From: Pedobacter sp. KBW06
GTDB taxonomy: Bacteria > Bacteroidota > Bacteroidia > Sphingobacteriales > Sphingobacteriaceae
Length of the DNA: 64,000 nt
Reading direction: 5' to 3'
NCBI RefSeq assembly: GCF_003852525.1
Contig: NZ_QAJL01000004.1
Span: forward strand, 810,459-874,458
Shown here: positions 1 to 8,320 of the stretch, in pieces
Position numbering within the stretch: the first letter of the stretch is position 1
How the letters are laid out: the number at the start of each line of letters is the position of its first letter
Notes under the pieces: generated by a model
The model's database searches: none
Told to the model about the DNA's origin: nothing
What the model saw: the letters and a program-made list of their open reading frames with translations, nothing else
Program-made: the position numbers and the translations under genes

Positions 1-1165
1 TGTTGACCGGAGTAAATTTTGCTGTTTTATCAATGTCCTCTAAAATGGCATATAGTCGCTCGGTTTGTTTTGCTGAGGAGCTAAAAATATAATTGTGGAT
101 GCCCTGTTTCTCATTCTCCTTTAAGTTGTGAATGAGAAGGCTGAAATCTTTGTTAAATGAAGGCTGAGGCTTGGTTTCGAAAGAAAAAACATGATCTGTT
201 TTATAGAAAAACTGTTTTCCGAATTCTATAAGCGCAAAATCATGGACCATGTCTGCCAGCATTTTCTCATCCGTGAAGGCAAATTTAGGGTCTATCCAGT
301 CTTGGTTTTCCTGTTTTTCTTTTGCAGGAAGTGCCCTCCAGAGCTCTACGGCTTTTTTATAACCGGCTTTAACAATGTCGAAGCAGGATTCTACATCTTT
401 AAACCAAAGCTGGGTATCCTTTTCGATATAATCTAACAGATTGATATTGCTTTCTGTCAGGTATTTTGATTGCACATTCGGGATGATGGTCAGATTTTTT
501 ACATCTTCAACAGAAAGCTGGCTTTCAATTTCGAAGGTGCGGATACTTTCTACAATATCTCCGAAAAACTCGATCCGGTATGGCAGGTCGTGGGAGAAAG
601 AGAAAATATCGACGATTCCTCCCCTGATAGAAAACTGACCAGGTTCGTAGACAAACTCCGTTCGTTCAAAGGCATAGTCGATCAGGAATTCATTGATAAA
701 ATCAATTCCCAGTTTTGCATTAATGCCAATTTCCAGGGTGTTTTTTTCCAACATGCTCCTGTTGATGACCTTCTCTGCCAGGGCCTCAGGATAGGTGACC
801 ACAATCTTTCCGTATTCTGAATTGTGATTCAGCTCATTCAGTACTTCGGCTCTTGCAAGAACATTAGCCGTATCTACCTGTGTAAATTCAAAGGCTTTCC
901 GGAAGGAAGAAGGGAAAAGTAAAACTTCTTTATCGAGCATACTCTCCAGGTCGGCCATGAAATAAGAGGCCTCTTCCCGATCCGGGAGAATAAACAATTG
1001 AGGTTTGTGTAACAGGAAATAAGTAGCTATGGCAATTGTTGCATCAGCAGAACCAACTAAACCTTTTAGCTGAAGTTTGTTACCTTTGCCCGCATTAAGG
1101 GCTTTTGCTAATGCGACAATGCGCTCATCTGTTTTGTAGTTGTTAATCAGGTCGCGGATGTTCAC
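1..1165 (-). CDS. mfd: Transcription-repair coupling factor, N-terminal part (cut by window edge)
   Basis: Mfd displaces RNA polymerase stalled at DNA lesions and recruits UvrA for transcription-coupled nucleotide excision repair. Only about the first 388 codons are here; the RNA polymerase-binding, helicase and C-terminal domains lie beyond the left edge. The visible part matches the UvrB-homology region: FILPDREEASYF near residue 52 and EPGQFSIRGGIVDIFSF followed by PYRIEFFGDIVESIRTFE in the 170-200 range, a segment shared by Mfd and UvrB. The start is a GTG at 1165 reading MNIRDLINNY; I found no in-frame ATG nearby upstream. A TACCTTTG promoter element lies four bases before this GTG, supporting a start here and a leaderless mRNA. 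The gene is divergent from the DUF2752 gene. Identity is secure; the exact start is less so. Confidence 0.93.
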   Translation of the reverse strand, partial: MNIRDLINNYKTDERIVALAKALNAGKGNKLQLKGLVGSADATIAIATYFLLHKPQLFILPDREEASYFMADLESMLDKEVLLFPSSFRKAFEFTQVDTANVLARAEVLNELNHNSEYGKIVVTYPEALAEKVINRSMLEKNTLEIGINAKLGIDFINEFLIDYAFERTEFVYEPGQFSIRGGIVDIFSFSHDLPYRIEFFGDIVESIRTFEIESQLSVEDVKNLTIIPNVQSKYLTESNINLLDYIEKDTQLWFKDVESCFDIVKAGYKKAVELWRALPAKEKQENQDWIDPKFAFTDEKMLADMVHDFALIEFGKQFFYKTDHVFSFETKPQPSFNKDFSLLIHNLKENEKQGIHNYIFSSSAKQTERLYAILEDIDKTAKFTPVN

Positions 1166-1169
1166 TATG

Positions 1170-1177
1170 CAAAGGTA
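1170..1177 (-). promoter_or_regulatory. Bacteroidota -7 element TAnnTTTG for mfd
   Basis: On the minus strand the sequence is TACCTTTG, then CATA, then the GTG start of mfd. TAnnTTTG is the known -7 consensus of the Bacteroidota housekeeping sigma factor. A four-base gap to the start codon leaves room only for a leaderless or nearly leaderless transcript. Confidence 0.5.
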
Positions 1178-1279
1178 AGATTTATGATGAGCATAAATGT
1201 AACAAAGTACCTATTAATCAATCTAAAATAAAAAAGGATATTGGAACCGCGGTGGTTCAGGATAGAACAAAGCCTATAG

Positions 1280-1606
1280 ATGAAAATGCTACACCGTATA
1301 CCTGTTGAATTGATCTTTTGGATCACAGCCCTGGTATTGCTGGCAGCTGCAGCGCCGGAAAAACATGGGCATATTCATCACTTTACGCTTTGTCCACTGG
1401 CAAATATGGGATTTGACTGGTGTCCGGGATGTGGAATTGGAAGAGCAATCACACAATTGTTCCATGGAAACATCAGGGAAAGCCTGGAACAACATTGGTT
1501 CGGAATTCCAGCGCTGATGATCATTGTTCATCGAATAATAGAACTGGTTAACAGAATAATAATTAATAACAGAAAATTAAAATATAAGGAGAAAAGATAT
1601 GTTTGA
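1280..1606 (+). CDS. DUF2752 family membrane protein
   Basis: This 108-residue protein has a hydrophobic N-terminal segment (about residues 10-26), then CPLANMGFDWCPGCG with cysteines at 38, 48 and 51, then a second hydrophobic stretch (about 76-93) and a Lys/Arg-rich tail. The CPxxxxxGxxCPGCGxxR pattern is the signature of DUF2752, a family of small membrane proteins of unknown function. The cysteines could bind a metal or form a disulfide; the sequence does not decide this. It overlaps the following TM2 gene by eight bases, so the two are co-transcribed and probably translationally coupled, a pairing common in Bacteroidota. The ATG at 1280 is used; an ATG two codons later is also possible. 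Confidence 0.75.
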   Translation: MKMLHRIPVELIFWITALVLLAAAAPEKHGHIHHFTLCPLANMGFDWCPGCGIGRAITQLFHGNIRESLEQHWFGIPALMIIVHRIIELVNRIIINNRKLKYKEKRYV

Positions 1607-1958
1607 TTCACCATTTATGTCATTGCCGGGTATCACACCCCAGGAATATTCGTACTTGCAGACTGCAACTACCGGATTTAGTGAACAACAGTTGAGAGGA
1701 TTTTTAATGATTTATGGAAGTAAAAGAAGAAATCCGGATGATATGGTCTTGTACTGTATCCTGGGCTTTTTTGTTCCTGGATTGCCTCGTTTCCTTGTCA
1801 ATCAAATTGGAATGGGTGTTTTGTATTTCTTTACTGTAGGCTTATGCTTTATAGGAACGATCATCGATTTGATCAACCACAAAACCCTGGCTTTCGAATA
1901 CAACCAGAGAATGGTTTTTGAAAGTCTGCAAATGGTAAAAATGGGAAACCTTCAATAG
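1599..1958 (+). CDS. TM2-domain membrane protein
   Basis: This 119-residue protein has a soluble N-terminal half of about 50 residues and then two hydrophobic segments separated by a short turn: CILGFFVPGLPRFLVNQIGM, then VLYFFTVGLCFIGTIIDLI. The layout of helix, Gly/Pro turn, helix and a trailing charged residue resembles the TM2 domain, whose function is poorly defined. It starts inside the end of the DUF2752 gene. An AGGAG about eight bases before its ATG is one of the few Shine-Dalgarno-like sequences in the window, which may offset the overlap. A strong terminator follows at 1973. I assign the domain but not a role. Confidence 0.65.
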   Translation: MFDSPFMSLPGITPQEYSYLQTATTGFSEQQLRGFLMIYGSKRRNPDDMVLYCILGFFVPGLPRFLVNQIGMGVLYFFTVGLCFIGTIIDLINHKTLAFEYNQRMVFESLQMVKMGNLQ

Positions 1959-1972
1959 AACTATTTTTAGAG

Positions 1973-2007
1973 AAAAGCCGGTGCAAGTATTTGTACCGGC
2001 TTTTTTT
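1973..2007 (+). terminator. Intrinsic terminator after the DUF2752/TM2 pair
   Basis: A 14-bp stem with one G-U pair (1973-1986 with 1991-2004, loop GTAT) is followed by a T-run. It ends the two-gene unit before the Nif3 gene. Confidence 0.85.
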
Positions 2008-2071
2008 ATGAATTCAGGACAGATTTATTATAATTTTAATTTCTGTCATTCAAATCGTAAATTTACAACTT

Positions 2072-3169
2072 ATGAGGTTATCCGTTTTAATAAAACACCT
2101 GGAGGCATTTGCTCCGCTGAACTATCAGGAAGATTATGATAATTCAGGTTTGCTGATCGGCGAGCCGGAAATGGAAGTTCATGCTGCCCTGGTTGCATTG
2201 GATTGCACAGAAGCAATTGTAGATGAAGCCATTGAACAGAACTGCAATTTGATCATTACACATCATCCTATTGTCTTTAAGGGGCTTAAAAAGATTACAG
2301 GAAAAACCTACGTAGAACGGGTCGTGCTGAAAGCCATTAAAAATAACATTGCCTTGTATGCGATTCATACGAACCTGGATCATGTAAAGCATGGAGTTAA
2401 TGGGGTAATCGCAAAAAGGCTGGGCCTTAAAAACGCGAAAATACTTAGCCCAAAAAGCGCTTTGCTGAAGAAACTGGTTACATTTTGCCCTGTTGCCCAT
2501 GCGGAAGAGCTTAGAAATGCGCTGTTTGCTGCAGGAGCGGGTGAGATTGGAAACTATAGCGAGTGCAGTTTTAATGCAAACGGAACGGGTACCTTTAATG
2601 GAAATGAAGATACGGATCCCTATGTCGGAGAACAGGGATTGCGCCATCATGAACAGGAAATCAGGATTGAAACGGTATTTACCGTTCAGGATGAAAGAAA
2701 AATTTTGCTGGCCTTACTGGAAAACCATCCTTACGAAGAGGTGGCCTATGACATCTACCCTCTGGAAAATAAACTGGACACAGTTGGCGCAGGAATGATT
2801 GGCTGGCTGGAAGAAGGAATAGAGGGCCGTGCATTTCTTAACCTCGTGAAAGACAGAATGGATGCGGTGGTCATCAGACACACCAGGCTGTTGCCAAAAA
2901 AAATCCGTAAAGTTGCAGTTTGTGGAGGATCCGGAAGCTTTTTACTGAAAGAAGCAATTGCTGCGGGAGCCGATGCCTTTGTTACAGCGGATTTTAAATA
3001 CCATGAGTTTTTTGATGCTGATGAAAAATTAGTCATTGCAGATATCGGACACTTTGAAAGTGAACAATTTACATCTGATTTGTTGATAGATATTATTCAA
3101 GAAAAATTTCCTAACTTTGCAATCCGTTTAACGGAGCATAACACAAACCCCATAAATTATTTCATTTAA
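2072..3169 (+). CDS. Nif3-like dinuclear metal centre protein (YqfO type)
   Basis: This 365-residue protein belongs to the Nif3/YqfO/GTP cyclohydrolase I type 2 family of toroidal hexamers with a dinuclear metal site. Metal ligands are visible in both halves: THHPIVFKG near residue 67 and IHTNLDHVKHGVN near 100 in the N-terminal part, DIGHFESEQ near 330 in the C-terminal part. A middle insertion of about 100 residues (roughly 130-235, including HPYEEVAYDIYPL) is the NGG1p-interacting-factor-3 domain that makes the long YqfO form. The biochemical role of the family is unsettled. Its stop codon overlaps the ATG of the zinc-ribbon gene by one base, so the two are co-translated; this pair is conserved in many Bacteroidota and suggests a functional link. 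Confidence 0.88.
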   Translation: MRLSVLIKHLEAFAPLNYQEDYDNSGLLIGEPEMEVHAALVALDCTEAIVDEAIEQNCNLIITHHPIVFKGLKKITGKTYVERVVLKAIKNNIALYAIHTNLDHVKHGVNGVIAKRLGLKNAKILSPKSALLKKLVTFCPVAHAEELRNALFAAGAGEIGNYSECSFNANGTGTFNGNEDTDPYVGEQGLRHHEQEIRIETVFTVQDERKILLALLENHPYEEVAYDIYPLENKLDTVGAGMIGWLEEGIEGRAFLNLVKDRMDAVVIRHTRLLPKKIRKVAVCGGSGSFLLKEAIAAGADAFVTADFKYHEFFDADEKLVIADIGHFESEQFTSDLLIDIIQEKFPNFAIRLTEHNTNPINYFI

Positions 3170-3912
3170 TGGAACAAACTGTAGAGCAAAAGCTAAAAGC
3201 TTTATACGAATTACAAACCCTGCATACTAAGATCGATAAAATACGTCAAATACGTGGTGAGTTACCAATGGAAGTTGCCGATTTAGAGGACGAGGTTGCC
3301 GGCCTGGAAACACGTATACAAAAATTCAAAGGCGAATTGGATGATACTGAAGATGCCATTGTAACACGTAAAAATATGATCAAAGAAGCTCAGAACTTGA
3401 TCAAAAAATATGAGACCCAGTTAAAAGATGTTAAAAACAACCGTGAGTATGATGCCTTAACTAAAGAGGTAGAAATACAAACGCTTGAAATCCAGGTTTG
3501 CGAGAAAAAAATCAGAGAGTTTGGGTTTGATATTGTGACTAAAAATGAGGTTTATGAAAAAGCACTTGCCGATTTAGAATCAAGAAGAAAAGACCTTGAT
3601 ATCAAAAGAGGAGAACTGCAAACCATTACTTCTGAAACGGAAAAAGAAGAGCAGGCATTGGCTAAAAAATCTGAAAAAGCAGAAACACTAATCGAAGAAA
3701 GGCTTTTAACAGCTTACAACAGATTAAGAGGAAATGCAAATAACGGATTGGCAGTCGTAACGATTGATCGTGATTCATGTTCTGGATGTTTCAACCAGAT
3801 CCCACCTCAACGTCAGCTTGACATTCGTCAACGTAAAAAAATCATTGTTTGTGAGCACTGTGGAAGAATCCTTGTGGATGAGGCCCTTACATTGGAAGTT
3901 GTTCCTGCATAA
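3169..3912 (+). CDS. C4-type zinc ribbon protein with coiled coil (CT398/DUF164-like)
   Basis: The 247-residue protein has a long charged coiled coil (about residues 5-180, rich in Glu, Lys and Leu, with VKNNREYDALTKEVE in the hairpin) and a C-terminal zinc ribbon whose ligands are Cys204, Cys207, Cys228 and Cys231 (CSGC ... CEHC). This matches the CT398 / zf-RING_7 family, described as a coiled-coil hairpin capped by a zinc knuckle, with proposed nucleic-acid binding and secretion-related roles but no settled function. Its start overlaps the Nif3 stop by one base, so the two form one unit. It ends at a terminator at 3935. Confidence 0.85.
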   Translation: MEQTVEQKLKALYELQTLHTKIDKIRQIRGELPMEVADLEDEVAGLETRIQKFKGELDDTEDAIVTRKNMIKEAQNLIKKYETQLKDVKNNREYDALTKEVEIQTLEIQVCEKKIREFGFDIVTKNEVYEKALADLESRRKDLDIKRGELQTITSETEKEEQALAKKSEKAETLIEERLLTAYNRLRGNANNGLAVVTIDRDSCSGCFNQIPPQRQLDIRQRKKIIVCEHCGRILVDEALTLEVVPA

Positions 3913-3934
3913 CAAAATGAGCTTATATAGAAAG

Positions 3935-3963
3935 AGGCCGGTATTTTTATCCGGCCTTTTTTT
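3935..3963 (+). terminator. Intrinsic terminator after the zinc-ribbon gene
   Basis: The arms AGGCCGG (3935-3941) and CCGGCCT (3951-3957) enclose a nine-base loop and are followed by a run of T, 23 bases after the stop codon. Confidence 0.8.
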
Positions 3964-4050
3964 ATGCCTGTTTTTTTTCATTCTTTAAAACATACTTAGG
4001 TAACTTGCGTTATGTTTTTTTAATCATTGATCAGACCGATTTGATACCTT

Positions 4051-5547
4051 ATGTCTAAAAGAAATTTTTCTTGTGCCAAATATATTTTTCTCGCGCTCTT
4101 CCTGACCTCTCCCTTTTCACTTTTTGCCAATTTTGATTTCAATGCGAATTGCCTGAGGGCTTATCAGAACATTTTCGAGTTAAAGTTGACTACAGCAAAG
4201 GCGCTGATCGCAAATGAAAAGAAAGTAAACCCCAATAATTCGATTATTCCTTTACTGGAGAACTATATCGATTATTTTCATTTACTGACCACCGAAAGCA
4301 AGGCTGATTTTGATAAATTAAAAGAAAACAAGTCAAAGCGGCTGGATCAGGTGGAAGGAGATGATAAAAGTTCCCCTTACTATTTGTATGCACAGGCTGA
4401 AATCAATTTGCAATGGGCGTTGATCAGAGGGCGCTATGGGGAGTATTTTACAGCTGCAAGAGAGATAAAAAAGGCAAATGGCCTGTTGCAGGACAACGTT
4501 AAAAAATTTCCTGCTTTCCATCTGAATGCTAAAGGCCTGGGAGTGATCAATGCTTTCCTTGGTAATCTGCCTGACGGAATGCTTAAAAGTACATTGGCGA
4601 CATTCGGAATCCGGGGAAACTTGCAAACCGGCATGAATATGCTGGATAATCTGGCAGAAAACTTACCTAAATCAACCTATGAGCCGTTTTACGAAGAGGT
4701 GATCTTTTACTATGTCTTTGTCTTGAACGACATTGCCCATAGCCCAAGCGCCTACCAGAAAACGATGAAGTATACCGGACGAATTGCGGATAGCAGTTTG
4801 CTGAAAGCATACCTGCAAGCCTCCGTTTGTGCGAAGACCGGACACAATGGCGAAGCCATTCAGATTTTATTAAACAGACCTTCCGGAAGTTATTATGAGC
4901 CTTTCCCCTATCTGGACCTACTATTGGGAAAGGCAATGCTCAATAAACTGGATTACTCAGCAGCTACTTATTTTAATCGGTTTTTACAGCATAATAAGGG
5001 CGTGAATTACATTAAAGACGCAAACTTGTACTTAGCTTGGTCTTCTTTGTTAAAGGGCGACACGGGAGCTTATTCTGCGTTTATAGCCAAGGTCAAAACT
5101 GCGGGTTATACTTATCAGGAAAAAGATAAGCAGGCTTTGAACGAAGCCAATTCTCCTGTGCCGGATGTCTCGTTGTTAAAAGCCCGGCTTTTATTTGATG
5201 GAGGTTATTACGGTAAAGGTCTGGAAATCTTGTCAGACAAGAAAGAGGGCGACTATGCTGTAGGACGGGACCGGACAGAGTATTATTATCGTTTGGGCAG
5301 GATCAATGATGAATTAGGCAAAGATGGGGTTGCTTTATCCAATTATCAGCTCGCGATAGATGCAGGGAAGACGTTGAAATATTACTTTGCTGCAAACTCC
5401 GCTTTGCAAATGGGGAAGATTTATGAGCGGCAGAAGAATTACCCCAAAGCTAAAGCGAGTTTCAATACCGCTATCCAAATGAAAAATCACGAGTATGAAA
5501 GTAGTATTGAGACTCAGGCTAAAGCAGGATTAAATCGTATAAAATAG
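4051..5547 (+). CDS. Secreted tetratricopeptide-repeat protein
   Basis: The 498-residue protein has an N-terminal signal peptide (KYIFLALFLTSPFSLFANF, cleavage likely after about residue 26), so it is probably periplasmic or outer-membrane associated. The rest is helical; clear TPR-like units appear near the C-terminus (EYYYRLGRINDELGKDGVAL and then ALQMGKIYERQKNYPKAKAS). TPR arrays are protein-binding scaffolds; no catalytic motif is visible. It appears monocistronic. Its stop codon abuts the stop codon of the convergent lipoprotein gene at 5548 with no spacer. I do not recognise a specific function. Confidence 0.75.
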   Translation: MSKRNFSCAKYIFLALFLTSPFSLFANFDFNANCLRAYQNIFELKLTTAKALIANEKKVNPNNSIIPLLENYIDYFHLLTTESKADFDKLKENKSKRLDQVEGDDKSSPYYLYAQAEINLQWALIRGRYGEYFTAAREIKKANGLLQDNVKKFPAFHLNAKGLGVINAFLGNLPDGMLKSTLATFGIRGNLQTGMNMLDNLAENLPKSTYEPFYEEVIFYYVFVLNDIAHSPSAYQKTMKYTGRIADSSLLKAYLQASVCAKTGHNGEAIQILLNRPSGSYYEPFPYLDLLLGKAMLNKLDYSAATYFNRFLQHNKGVNYIKDANLYLAWSSLLKGDTGAYSAFIAKVKTAGYTYQEKDKQALNEANSPVPDVSLLKARLLFDGGYYGKGLEILSDKKEGDYAVGRDRTEYYYRLGRINDELGKDGVALSNYQLAIDAGKTLKYYFAANSALQMGKIYERQKNYPKAKASFNTAIQMKNHEYESSIETQAKAGLNRIK

Positions 5548-6387
5548 TTAATTCCCCTTCTTTTCGTCTTTATTCAGGCTCAGATCTGCAGCGGCAGCAC
5601 CTGCTACAAGGGCACCGATCCCGACTCCGGTCATTGCTTTGCCATATCCGGTTGCTTCCGAATAATAGAAGATATTGCCAGGTTTACGCTCCATGGCTGT
5701 CATTACTTTTGGATTTGCACCTGTTTTAATTAGATTGGAAATATAAAAATCCTGACGTAGAGAGAAGTTATGCTGTTCGTTTTGGTTTTGTGTATAAAGC
5801 GTTAAATAGCTTTTGAAATTCAGCGGGCTGTTTTGTGAATTAAAGCTTGCCTCTTTCGCCCATACCCCTGGCCTACCGGTCAGTGCAATATAAGAACGCT
5901 GGTATAAGGTATCGGAAATGGCTTTATAGTCAATTTGAGCTAGTGTCAGCGGGACCTTTGTAATGCGGGATTTTGGAGGAATGAAGCTGATTTCTTCCGG
6001 TAAAGTTGCAGCACCCGAAATTTTCGCGTTATAATCAGTCGTTTCCAGGCCATTAAAATGCTCAAAGCCTCCCAGGGAGCTTCCAGACAGTTTAGCATTG
6101 AACGTCATTTGCTTTCCTGAATAACTGGTTGCCCTATCCCCTTTTATCAAGGCCGACTTTTGCCAGTTAACGTATAGGGGTTCATTGAGCTTATTGTAAA
6201 GCTCAATGCTGATTGGTGCATTAACGCCATGAAAATTATAGGTGATTGCAAGTGTATCGTTCTCAAATTTGAACTCTCCGGTAGCCTCATTTTTGAGGGT
6301 GTTTGAGCTTTCTAAGGTGCTGACATAATATCTTGAGCAAGAGCTGAACGATACTATTGCAATTAAAAACGGAAATATTTTTCTCAT
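5548..6387 (-). CDS. Predicted lipoprotein, function unknown
   Basis: The 279-residue protein begins with a lipoprotein signal peptide ending in FSSC, placing the lipidated cysteine at residue 17, so it is probably anchored in the outer membrane. The body is beta-rich with NAPISIELYNKLNEPLYVNW near residue 55, which suggests an immunoglobulin-like or beta-sandwich fold, although I cannot name a family. A Gly/Ala-rich hydrophobic stretch (about 250-270, GVGIGALVAGAAAADLS) near the C-terminus could be a membrane-associated segment. A TAAATTTG element lies about 30 bases upstream of the ATG. It is convergent and directly abutting with the TPR gene. Confidence 0.65.
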   Translation of the reverse strand: MRKIFPFLIAIVSFSSCSRYYVSTLESSNTLKNEATGEFKFENDTLAITYNFHGVNAPISIELYNKLNEPLYVNWQKSALIKGDRATSYSGKQMTFNAKLSGSSLGGFEHFNGLETTDYNAKISGAATLPEEISFIPPKSRITKVPLTLAQIDYKAISDTLYQRSYIALTGRPGVWAKEASFNSQNSPLNFKSYLTLYTQNQNEQHNFSLRQDFYISNLIKTGANPKVMTAMERKPGNIFYYSEATGYGKAMTGVGIGALVAGAAAADLSLNKDEKKGN

Positions 6388-6416
6388 AGCCTCATTGATT
6401 TGATTGGTGTGCTAAT

Positions 6417-6424
6417 CAAATTTA
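6417..6424 (-). promoter_or_regulatory. Possible -7 element for the lipoprotein gene
   Basis: TAAATTTG on the minus strand matches TAnnTTTG and is 29 bases before the ATG. I see no TTTG-like -33 partner at the expected distance, so support is partial. Confidence 0.35.
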
Positions 6425-6469
6425 ATGAAAAAGACGTATGTTTTGGTTTGTTTCTAAAAATTATTTGCG

Positions 6470-7552
6470 TTAAAAGCGGTAGACAAATGCATTGATGTGC
6501 ATTCCTGCACCTACGGATGCAAATACTGCATAATCTCCTTTATTGATCTGATATCCGTTTACATTTCCCTTCCAAACCAGGTCAAGTAAGGTCGGTACAG
6601 TGGCCACAGAGCTGTTTCCAAGCCAGCAAATAGACATGGGTACCAGATTGTCAGGAACAGTGTCAATATCGTATAGTTTAAACAGACGCTTCATGATGGC
6701 ATGGTCCATTTTCCCATTTGCCTGGTGAATGAAGACAATTTTGATGTCTTTTATATCTATTTCTGCTTTATCAATTGCTTTTTTGACAACCTGAGGGACG
6801 TTTGTAACGGCAAATTCATAGAGTTTACGGCCATTCATCTTTAGATACATATTGCCGTTGGTTTCAGCAGGATTATTGCTTTTCCCCATCGTTAGCAATG
6901 AGCCAAAATTAACCGCATAAGTTTGCGTTTTATGGGCAATGATCCCAAGGTCTTCTGCTGAGGATTTCGCTTCAAAAATTACTGCAGCGGCGCCATCTGA
7001 AAAGATCATCGTATCTCTGTCGTGAGCATCGGTGATTCTTGAAAGGGTTTCCGCTCCGATCACCATTACTCTTGAGGCATCTCCGCTTTGAATCAGATAA
7101 TTGGCCTGAATGGCTCCCTGTACCCAACCCGGACATCCAAATATCAGATCGTAAGCAACACAATCCGGATTTTCAATCTGAAGCATTTGTTTCACTTTAG
7201 CGGCAAGGGCAGGAAGAATATCCATCCTGTTGCTTCCGAGTTTGACATCTCCGAAATTGTGGCAGAATATAATGTGATCGAGGCTTTCCTTGTCTATTCC
7301 TGCATGATCAACCGCGCGCTGTGCAGCAATGGCCGCCATGTCGCTGCTGGATAAATGATCATCAATATAACGTCTTTCTTTGATCTCTGTGATCTCCGTA
7401 AATTTATTGATGATTTCACGAATGTCCTTGTCAAGGGCTACTCCGTTGTCGTAAAATGTAGAGTTTAAAAAGGCGTCACCTGAGATGATATTTTCTGGAA
7501 TATAACTGCCAGTACCTATAATAACTGAATGTATGTTTCTTTTTTCGCCCAT
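6470..7552 (-). CDS. 3-oxoacyl-ACP synthase III family protein (FabH-like)
   Basis: This 360-residue thiolase-fold enzyme resembles ketoacyl-ACP synthase III, which condenses an acyl-CoA starter with malonyl-ACP. The Cys-His-Asn triad is visible: Cys140 in IFGCPGW, His276 in FIHQANGKMDH and Asn313 in LGNSSVATVP. The residues around the cysteine (GCPGW) differ from the ACSGF of housekeeping FabH, and the protein is longer than the usual 320 or so residues. This suggests a specialised KAS III-like enzyme rather than the fatty-acid initiator. No ACP, reductase or dehydratase gene lies nearby, so substrate and pathway are not indicated. It is downstream of the LUD gene on the same strand with a 66-base gap. 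Confidence 0.82.
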   Translation of the reverse strand: MGEKRNIHSVIIGTGSYIPENIISGDAFLNSTFYDNGVALDKDIREIINKFTEITEIKERRYIDDHLSSSDMAAIAAQRAVDHAGIDKESLDHIIFCHNFGDVKLGSNRMDILPALAAKVKQMLQIENPDCVAYDLIFGCPGWVQGAIQANYLIQSGDASRVMVIGAETLSRITDAHDRDTMIFSDGAAAVIFEAKSSAEDLGIIAHKTQTYAVNFGSLLTMGKSNNPAETNGNMYLKMNGRKLYEFAVTNVPQVVKKAIDKAEIDIKDIKIVFIHQANGKMDHAIMKRLFKLYDIDTVPDNLVPMSICWLGNSSVATVPTLLDLVWKGNVNGYQINKGDYAVFASVGAGMHINAFVYRF

Positions 7553-7618
7553 TTTGAACCGTATACTGATTTGGTGTACAGTATAAAATTAGGATTAATT
7601 AATTGAAAAATAAAACGA

Positions 7619-8263
7619 TTAAGAAAAATCGTCGATTAAAAATACAAATAATTCTTTAGGTCCGTGTGCGCCGAGTACCAGTGTTTTTTCAATATCGGCG
7701 GTTCTGCTTGGGCCTGTGATCGTGCTGATCATCGAAGGGAGCTGATCTCCATATTTGTTTTTGATGAGTTTGAAAGCATCCTTTAGATCGAGAACGAGCT
7801 GTCCGGTTCTCGCAATTACAATGTGGTGATGCGGAAAGATACTAAGTCTTCTTCCGGCCGCATTTTCATTAGAAACCATTATGGAGCCATTACGTGCAAT
7901 CAAAGCTTCACAAAGGGTGATTCCTACTTCTGCCAGTTCAAAGTCTTTGTCTGTCTGGTAAAAAGGGAATTCGTACTCAGATAAGAGCCGCTGTAATTCC
8001 GGCTCCCAGCAGTAGATCTTTCTCCAGTTGAATTTCTCTGCCAGTTGTAAAATGTTTTCGATGAATTCCAGCCCGTTTTCGCAGTAAATAAAATTACCGG
8101 AAACAGCAGTCAGTTCTTCTGCGAACATGATTTCCGGCATTTCATCGCTTTTTGGATATAGCGGAGTATCTTCCAGATTAGGATAGGGATTGTCGCGCTT
8201 TTCTAAAAGGGCTTTCCTTATCTTTTTTAGCATTAATTCCTTAGAAGATCTGTTTTCTTGCAT
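7619..8263 (-). CDS. LUD domain protein (LutC/YkgG type)
   Basis: This 214-residue protein matches the LUD/DUF162 domain found in LutC and LutB, subunits linked to lactate oxidation. Family-like stretches are AEVGITLCEALIARNGSIMV near 125 and GPSRTADIEKTLVLGAHGPK near 185. The latter resembles the conserved GPSxTADIE motif. In Bacteroidota such proteins often occur alone and their partner is unclear; no lutA or lutB is nearby. The ATG sits immediately after the eight-T tract of the ftsH terminator, so any transcript arriving from ftsH would have to read through, or transcription must start at the ATG itself. Confidence 0.8.
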   Translation of the reverse strand: MQENRSSKELMLKKIRKALLEKRDNPYPNLEDTPLYPKSDEMPEIMFAEELTAVSGNFIYCENGLEFIENILQLAEKFNWRKIYCWEPELQRLLSEYEFPFYQTDKDFELAEVGITLCEALIARNGSIMVSNENAAGRRLSIFPHHHIVIARTGQLVLDLKDAFKLIKNKYGDQLPSMISTITGPSRTADIEKTLVLGAHGPKELFVFLIDDFS

Positions 8264-8309
8264 AAAAAAAAGAATGAGCAGTCCACTTGAATTTAAGTAG
8301 ACTGCTCAT
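8264..8309 (-). terminator. Intrinsic terminator of ftsH, abutting the LUD start codon
   Basis: A 15-bp stem with one mismatch at DNA level that pairs as G-U in RNA (8274-8288 with 8295-8309) is followed on the minus strand by eight T (8264-8271). The LUD ATG (8261-8263) comes directly after this T-run. Confidence 0.85.
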
Positions 8310-8320
8310 CGAAAATGGGT

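Noticed and set aside
191..820. Three plus-strand ORFs opposite mfd
   Set aside because: They are antisense shadows of the clear minus-strand Mfd reading frame and have no family features.
2144..2650. 168-codon minus-strand ORF
   Set aside because: Antisense to the Nif3-like gene; no conserved features.
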